DNA of 27,620 nt from JBBSVE01 sp038233815 (GTDB taxonomy: Bacteria > Pseudomonadota > Alphaproteobacteria > Rhodobacterales > Rhodobacteraceae): assembly GCA_038233815.1 (NCBI GenBank), contig JBBSVE010000029.1, positions 1 to 27,620 of the forward strand, read 5' to 3'. The notes under the pieces are model-generated. The model saw only the letters and a program-made list of their open reading frames with translations. It had not been told where the DNA came from and did not search any database. Of the stretch, positions 23,953 through 27,620 are shown piece after piece. A program made the position numbers and the translations under genes. The stretch's first letter is position 1; each line of letters starts with the position of its first letter.

Positions 23953-25371
23953 TTACGGCACCCACGACTGGATCAACCCCACGATGCGCTTGACCAGGGG
24001 GCTCTCGAACAGCATCGGGGTGAAATGCGCGCCCGCCGCGCGCTTGGAAACCTCGTTCAGCGTGGGGTAGGGCAGCACGGTCCCCGACACCCCGCTGAGC
24101 TTCACCCGCGCCGCGATTGCCATCGCCCAGAGGCCGATCAGCTCGCCCGCATGCGCCCCGGCGATGGAGGCGCCGATCGGTCGGCCGTCCACCACCATCA
24201 GTTTCAGGAGCCCGTCCGTCCGCCGCTCCGCCTGCGCGCGGTCGTTATGCTCGAACGCCACCCGCTGCACCTCGAGCCGAGAGCCCCAGGTCTTGTGCGC
24301 TTGCGCCTCCGTCGGGCCGACCTGCGCCAGTTCCGGGTCGGTGTAGGTGGCCCACGGGATATGCGCGCGCGAGACGCTGGCTGGCAGTGCCAGGACGAGC
24401 TGGCGCACCAGAAGGCTTGCGTGGTAGCTCGCGACATGGGTGAATTGCAGCCCGCCCGCCGCATCCCCCGCCGCGTAGACCCGCCGGTTGGAGGAGCGCA
24501 GATGCGCATCCACTGTGACGCCCTTTTCGGTATGATCGACTTCCGCCGCGTCCAGCCCCATGTCCCCGAGAACGACCCGGCGCCCCACGGCCAGCAGAAG
24601 ATGCGTGCCGGTGACGCGGCGCCCGCCTTGGATCTCCACCACCACGGCGCCCGCCGAACCGCCGATGCGGGCGACGGGGGCATCCTCCAGCACCTCCACG
24701 CCCTCGGCGCGCAGGGTGGCCAGCACGATGGCGGCGGTTTCGGGATCGTCCTTGCCGAAGGCGCGCGTGCGCTCGATCACCGTGACGCGGCATCCAAGGC
24801 GCCGGTGGGCCTGCGCCATCTCCATTCCGATGGGGCCGCCGCCCACGATCAGCAGATGGTCCGGCCTCTCGCGCTGGACGAAGATCGTCTCGTTGGTGAG
24901 GTAGGGCACAGCGTCCAGCCCCGGAATGTCGGGCACGAGGGGACGCGATCCGGTGGCGATCACGAAGCGGCGGGCGCGGATGCGCTGGCCGCCCGCCTCC
25001 ACCGTGCCCGGGTCGGTGAAGCGAGCGTGGGCGCGGATCACGCGCACGCCCAGCCCCTCGAACCGCGCTTGGCTGTCGACCGGAGCAATGGTGGCGATGA
25101 CGCGGGCGACATGATCCTTCACCGCGGCGAAATCCACCTCCGGTTCCACCGGCGCGATGCCGAACGCCGCCCCGGACCGCATCGCATGGGCATGACGCGC
25201 CGCCGCGATCAGCGCCTTCGAGGGCACGCAACCCGCGTTGAGGCAGTCGCCCCCCATCTCGCCCTGCTCGATCAGCACCACCCGCGCGCCCATCTGGACC
25301 GCCCCAGACGCCACGGACAGCCCGGCCGAGCCTGCGCCGATAATGCAGATATCGGTGTCCATGCGCGCCAT
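23953..25371 (-). CDS. FAD-dependent pyridine nucleotide-disulfide oxidoreductase, MerA-like
   Basis: This is a class I flavoprotein disulfide oxidoreductase of 472 residues. The FAD-binding motif GAGSAG is near 12-17 and the redox pair is Cys43/Cys48 in GGDCLNAGCVPSK. The NAD(P)H-binding motif GGGPIGMEMAQ and the second FAD motif YAAGDAAG follow. The C-terminal block reads PYPTLNE, so the usual His of HPTxxE (lipoamide and glutathione reductase) is Tyr, as in mercuric-reductase-like enzymes. It lacks both an N-terminal HMA domain and the C-terminal cysteine pair of true MerA, so mercury reduction is not claimed. ATG 25371 has AAGGA upstream. It lies 1 base from the VTT protein; these two families also occur fused. 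Confidence 0.9.
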   Translation of the reverse strand: MARMDTDICIIGAGSAGLSVASGAVQMGARVVLIEQGEMGGDCLNAGCVPSKALIAAARHAHAMRSGAAFGIAPVEPEVDFAAVKDHVARVIATIAPVDSQARFEGLGVRVIRAHARFTDPGTVEAGGQRIRARRFVIATGSRPLVPDIPGLDAVPYLTNETIFVQRERPDHLLIVGGGPIGMEMAQAHRRLGCRVTVIERTRAFGKDDPETAAIVLATLRAEGVEVLEDAPVARIGGSAGAVVVEIQGGRRVTGTHLLLAVGRRVVLGDMGLDAAEVDHTEKGVTVDAHLRSSNRRVYAAGDAAGGLQFTHVASYHASLLVRQLVLALPASVSRAHIPWATYTDPELAQVGPTEAQAHKTWGSRLEVQRVAFEHNDRAQAERRTDGLLKLMVVDGRPIGASIAGAHAGELIGLWAMAIAARVKLSGVSGTVLPYPTLNEVSKRAAGAHFTPMLFESPLVKRIVGLIQSWVP

Positions 25372-25372
25372 C

Positions 25373-26116
25373 TCAGGTGTCCTTCTTCTTTCGAAAGCGT
25401 TTCACAAGGATCGGCAATGCCGACAATGCCGCGAGTCCCAGAAGTGGACCGATCACGTAGGGCTCAAAGATAATGCCGAGATCGGGCGTCTCCTCATCCG
25501 CAAAGACATCGCCGAGGCCCGCGCCGACCGAGGTAAAGACGAACGCGCCGGGCAGGATGCCCAGAAACGTGGAAACCGCGAACCGCAGGAGCGAGGTGCC
25601 CACGAAGGCGGGCACGAGATTCGCCACGAAGAACGGCACAGCGGGCACAAGGCGCATGAGGAAGAGATAGGACCACTCATTTTCCTTCAGGCCGCGTTTC
25701 AGCTTGCCGATAGCGCCGGCCTTGCCCTCGATCTTGCTTGCGAACCGTGCCCCGAAGCCCGTGCGCGCCGCAAGGAAGATGGCGATGGCGCCGAGACCCG
25801 CGCCCGTCACGTTGTAAAAGACGCCCGGCACGGTCGCGAACAGAAACCCGCCGGTCAGGGTAAAGATCGTAGCACCCGGCAGCGAAAAGGCGCCGGCCGT
25901 GGCGTAGGCCGCGATGAACGCCACCACGGCGAGCGTGTAATGCGCGTCGCGGTAGGCCAGCAGGGCCTCGCGGTGTTCGGCCAGCGCAACGAAACTGATC
26001 CGATCGCGCAGGAAGAATGCGCCCAGTGCTGCCACGACGAGGATGGCGATGAACGGCAGCTTTTTCGCGATGCCGGACGGGCCGGTATCCGAGGGCCGTG
26101 GCGCGTCGTCGGTCAT
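25373..26116 (-). CDS. TVP38/TMEM64 (VTT domain) membrane protein
   Basis: This is a 247-residue integral membrane protein of the DedA/VTT superfamily. A span at about 19-38 is followed by the VTT core with ATAGAFSLPGATIFTLTGGFLF-type helix-loop pattern, LARxGFGARF and the conserved LRLVPAVPFFVANLVPAF element (here MRLVPAVPF). DedA-family members relate to lipid scrambling and envelope homeostasis; the partner FAD oxidoreductase suggests a redox link. ATG 26116 is chosen as the start nearest the first span; in-frame starts at 26140, 26188 and 26197 exist, and none has a strong ribosome binding site. It is the last alphaproteobacterial gene before the composition switch. Confidence 0.85.
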   Translation of the reverse strand: MTDDAPRPSDTGPSGIAKKLPFIAILVVAALGAFFLRDRISFVALAEHREALLAYRDAHYTLAVVAFIAAYATAGAFSLPGATIFTLTGGFLFATVPGVFYNVTGAGLGAIAIFLAARTGFGARFASKIEGKAGAIGKLKRGLKENEWSYLFLMRLVPAVPFFVANLVPAFVGTSLLRFAVSTFLGILPGAFVFTSVGAGLGDVFADEETPDLGIIFEPYVIGPLLGLAALSALPILVKRFRKKKDT

Positions 26117-26257
26117 GGAGGGCGGGCCTTTCGGGGGCATGGCGGGTCGGTGCTGCGAGCCTTGCGCATTTTGTCGCGCATGGGCCATGCCTATCACGCG
26201 AGCTTGAAGAGAGCTGAGGTGGGTTCTCCGCCCGGCGTGAAAGCGGCGATGGGCGAA

Positions 26258-26286
26258 TTGACTTCAGCTCGATCCCTGCGTAAGGA
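26258..26286 (+). promoter_or_regulatory. Candidate rpmH operon promoter
   Basis: TTGACT (26258-26263) matches five of six -35 bases and is followed after 17 bases by TAAGGA (26281-26286), a weak -10. It would start transcription at about 26293, inside the inverted repeat that follows, about 60 bases before the rpmH start codon. Confidence 0.4.
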
Positions 26287-26309
26287 CCGGGGTTTGAACG
26301 GACCCCGGT
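26286..26309 (+). promoter_or_regulatory. Inverted repeat upstream of rpmH
   Basis: ACCGGGGT (26286-26293) and ACCCCGGT (26302-26309) are perfect 8-base complements around an 8-base spacer. It overlaps the predicted transcription start, so it may be an operator for a dimeric regulator, or a leader hairpin if transcription begins further upstream. No T tract follows. Confidence 0.5.
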
Positions 26310-26354
26310 GCGGCGACAGTGCGCGCCGAGGGGACGAAAACATGGAGAACCGCG

Positions 26355-26489
26355 ATGAAGCGCACCTTTCAACCGAACAATCTGCGCCGTGCCAAGAAGC
26401 ACGGGTTCCGTGCTCGGATGAGCACACGCGCCGGGCGCGCCGTGCTCAAGTCGCGCCGTGCCAAGGGTCGAGCCCGTCTGTCCGCTTGA
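26355..26489 (+). CDS. rpmH: 50S ribosomal protein L34
   Basis: This is a 44-residue, highly basic ribosomal protein at the 50S subunit surface. It begins MKRTFQPNNLRRAKKHGF and ends KGRARLSA, the full L34 family signature at its normal length. The PNNLRRAKKHGFRARM wording is closer to actinobacterial L34 (PNNRRRAKKHGFRxRM) than to alphaproteobacterial forms (PSKLVRxRRHGFRARM). ATG 26355 is preceded by GGAGAA. The stop overlaps the rnpA start (TTGA), so the two are coupled as in many bacteria. It is the first gene right of the taxonomic junction. Confidence 0.95.
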   Translation: MKRTFQPNNLRRAKKHGFRARMSTRAGRAVLKSRRAKGRARLSA

Positions 26490-26833
26490 TCGCCCGCCTG
26501 CACGGGCGAGCCTGTTTCGGGCGACTGTCCCGAGACGGCTCACGCGTTCGCGCCGGTGCGCTGTGGTGCACGTACGTACTCGATCCTCTCGTCTCGCCAC
26601 CCCAAGTGGCGTTTGCCATCGGCCGCATCGTCGGCCCAGCAGTGACGCGCAATCTCATCCGACGTCGTCTGCGGAGTCTGTTCCAGCGCCAACACCCGGA
26701 TCTACCGGCGGGTTTGTACCTGGTCGGGGCGCGTCCAGGCGCCGCCGTACAATCATACGGGGAACTGATGTTCGATCTGTCCAAGTTGGTGAGCAAGATC
26801 ATCCGGGCGGCCAACGCCGCTCCGACGACCTGA
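26486..26833 (+). CDS. rnpA: Ribonuclease P protein component
   Basis: This is the protein subunit of RNase P, which binds the catalytic RNA and pre-tRNA leader; 115 residues. The family signature is GRIVGPAVTRNLIRRRLRSLF (about residues 50-70), the RNR motif. VAFAIGR before it and the LPAGLYLVGARPGA segment after it fit the usual fold and resemble Acidimicrobiia-type RnpA. I chose TTG 26486, which overlaps the rpmH TGA by 3 bases. No later start keeps the N-terminal helix and strand (RLHGRACFGRLSRDGSRVR). A long upstream in-frame extension through 25.2 kb is a shadow of the minus-strand genes. Confidence 0.9.
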   Translation: MIARLHGRACFGRLSRDGSRVRAGALWCTYVLDPLVSPPQVAFAIGRIVGPAVTRNLIRRRLRSLFQRQHPDLPAGLYLVGARPGAAVQSYGELMFDLSKLVSKIIRAANAAPTT

Positions 26834-26871
26834 AGGCCGGCGTCGGCGAGCTGCGCTCTCGTCCACAACAT

Positions 26872-27117
26872 TTGATTGCGATGGTCGAGTGGTATCAACG
26901 GGCGGCCGAAGGCCGCCCGTCACCGTGTCGATTCTCACCCAGCTGCTCCTGTTACGCAGTCGAAGCGCTGGAATCTCACGGGGTGGCTCGTGGCCTGTGG
27001 CTCACCGCCCGCCGCCTGCTCCGCTGCCGTCCCTTCGGGCCGAGCGGCTTCGACCCCGTTCCACTACCCGCCCCCCGTCCCACCGATTACCCCGTCCCAC
27101 AGAGAAAGGGTGAGTAG
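26872..27117 (+). CDS. yidD: Membrane protein insertion efficiency factor YidD
   Basis: This is a small (about 81-residue) membrane-associated protein that helps YidC-dependent insertion. The family core CRFSPSCSCYAVEAL with its three Cys, then GLWLTARRLLRCRPFGPSGFDPVP, is unmistakable. The start is uncertain: TTG 26872 or ATG 26881 both give a short N-terminus before the WYQR helix, and neither has a strong ribosome binding site. A 38-base gap separates it from rnpA. The C-terminal tail PAPRPTDYPVPQRKGE is specific. It sits directly before the second yidC. Confidence 0.85.
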   Translation: MIAMVEWYQRAAEGRPSPCRFSPSCSCYAVEALESHGVARGLWLTARRLLRCRPFGPSGFDPVPLPAPRPTDYPVPQRKGE

Positions 27118-27122
27118 ACCTC

Positions 27123-27620
27123 ATGTTTTCAGGTCCCGCCTGGCTCGTCGCCCGGTTCTACGCCTTGACCCATAGTTATGCCATCTCGATCGGCATGATC
27201 GCCCTGGTCGTGATGTTGCTCGTCACCCCGCTCACGTTGAAGAGCACCAAGGGCATGCTCGAGATGCAGCGATTGGCGCCCGAGATGCGCAAGTTGCAGA
27301 ACGAGCATCGCAACGACCGCCAGAAGCTCAACGAAGAAATGATGAAGCTCTATCAGGAGCACAAGGTCAATCCGGCCGCCTCCTGCCTGCCGATCGTGGC
27401 GCAGATGCCGATCTTCCTCATCATGTTCCGCATTTTGCGTGGTCTCGTCTACCAACCGTCCGACGTCAATGGCTCGGGCGCCATTGCAGCGGCGACCACA
27501 CGCGCGATCGGCAACCAGGACGCGGTGCAGGGGTTCATTCCGCGCTTCCTTTCCATCGACAGTGAGCTCTATCAATCGCTGTACAACAAGACGACGATGC
27601 CGTCGTTCGGGCTCGACCTC
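27123..27620 (+). CDS. yidC: Membrane protein insertase YidC (actinobacterial type), 3' end cut by window
   Basis: The frame is open from ATG 27123 to the window end (166 codons, no stop). Unlike the YidC at 19177-21018 it has no large periplasmic domain. It starts almost at once in the insertase core, with a first span near 20-36, a basic cytoplasmic helical hairpin (LAPEMRKLQNEHRNDRQKLN; MMKLYQEHKVNP) and the second span CLPIVAQMPIFLIMFRIL. The region SELYQSLYNKTTMPSFGLDL is as I recall from Acidimicrobiia proteins. The position equivalent to the hydrophilic-groove Arg of B. subtilis SpoIIIJ and E. coli appears to be Met31. ATG follows yidD by 5 bases with AAAGGGTGAG upstream. Confidence 0.9.
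   Translation, partial: MFSGPAWLVARFYALTHSYAISIGMIALVVMLLVTPLTLKSTKGMLEMQRLAPEMRKLQNEHRNDRQKLNEEMMKLYQEHKVNPAASCLPIVAQMPIFLIMFRILRGLVYQPSDVNGSGAIAAATTRAIGNQDAVQGFIPRFLSIDSELYQSLYNKTTMPSFGLDL

Larger units (their letters stand above)
26190..26354. other. Probable junction between alphaproteobacterial and actinobacterial sequence
   Basis: Left of this interval every gene reads as Rhodobacteraceae; right of it rpmH, rnpA, yidD and yidC read as actinobacterial. No repeat, integrase, tRNA or insertion sequence marks the boundary, and the exact base cannot be fixed by eye. An assembly join between two organisms is the favoured explanation. Confidence 0.6.

Noticed and set aside
23953..25371. Mercuric reductase (merA)
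   Set aside because: There is no HMA domain, no C-terminal vicinal cysteines and no mer genes nearby; only the general fold and the PYPTxxE block are shared.
23821..25473. Open frame of 550 codons antisense to the FAD oxidoreductase
   Set aside because: It mirrors a well-supported flavoprotein, is compositionally biased and has no family features.
25238..26485. Long in-frame N-terminal extension of rnpA running across the junction
   Set aside because: The upstream part is antisense to the VTT gene and out of frame with rpmH. RnpA has a normal length from TTG 26486.

Overview
The window is almost wholly coding, GC-rich and densely packed, with many ATGA/GTGA start-stop overlaps. From 1 to about 26.1 kb it reads as an alphaproteobacterium of the Rhodobacteraceae type. 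The evidence is a BztABCD-type glutamate/glutamine transporter, an ATP12 family F1-ATPase assembly factor beside rluC and crcB, the yidC-MOSC-engB series with argB nearby, and an HWE-type histidine kinase. From somewhere between about 26.2 and 26.35 kb to the right edge, the gene content switches to an actinobacterial (Acidimicrobiia-like) rpmH-rnpA-yidD-yidC operon. The window therefore holds two yidC genes of different classes. The simplest reading is a chimeric contig joined near 26.2-26.35 kb; horizontal transfer of a core operon is a less likely alternative. No gene-free stretch exceeds 300 bases.

Layout. 1-6409 (+): an eight-gene, tightly coupled array. It starts with a LivH permease cut by the left edge, then LivM, LivG, LivF, an alpha/beta hydrolase with an HGGYW motif, a nitrilase, a flavin-reductase-like protein and a GntR/FCD regulator. 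It looks like uptake and catabolism of an unidentified nitrile- or amide-bearing compound. 6449-9944 (+): housekeeping genes rarA, crcB, rluC and an ATP12 family gene, closed by a Rho-independent terminator. 10175-14882 (+): bztABCD, with a strong hairpin between the binding protein and the first permease. 14895-16941 (-): argB, a double 4Fe-4S ferredoxin-like protein and a SixA-like phosphatase, each overlapping the next. 17060-17791 (+): a lone short-chain dehydrogenase.

17793-21018 (-): yidC, a MOSC protein and engB, overlapping by 4 bases each. 21154-22560 and 22677-23849 (-): two sensor histidine kinases with no response regulator in view. 23953-26116 (-): a VTT/TVP38 membrane protein and a MerA-like FAD disulfide oxidoreductase, 1 base apart. 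26355-27620 (+): the actinobacterial-type rpmH, rnpA, yidD and a yidC cut by the right edge.

No tRNA, rRNA, CRISPR array, insertion sequence or phage gene was recognised. The most notable items are the taxonomic junction, the nitrilase transport/catabolism array, the split VTT plus FAD-oxidoreductase pair, and several well-formed inverted repeats at operon boundaries.
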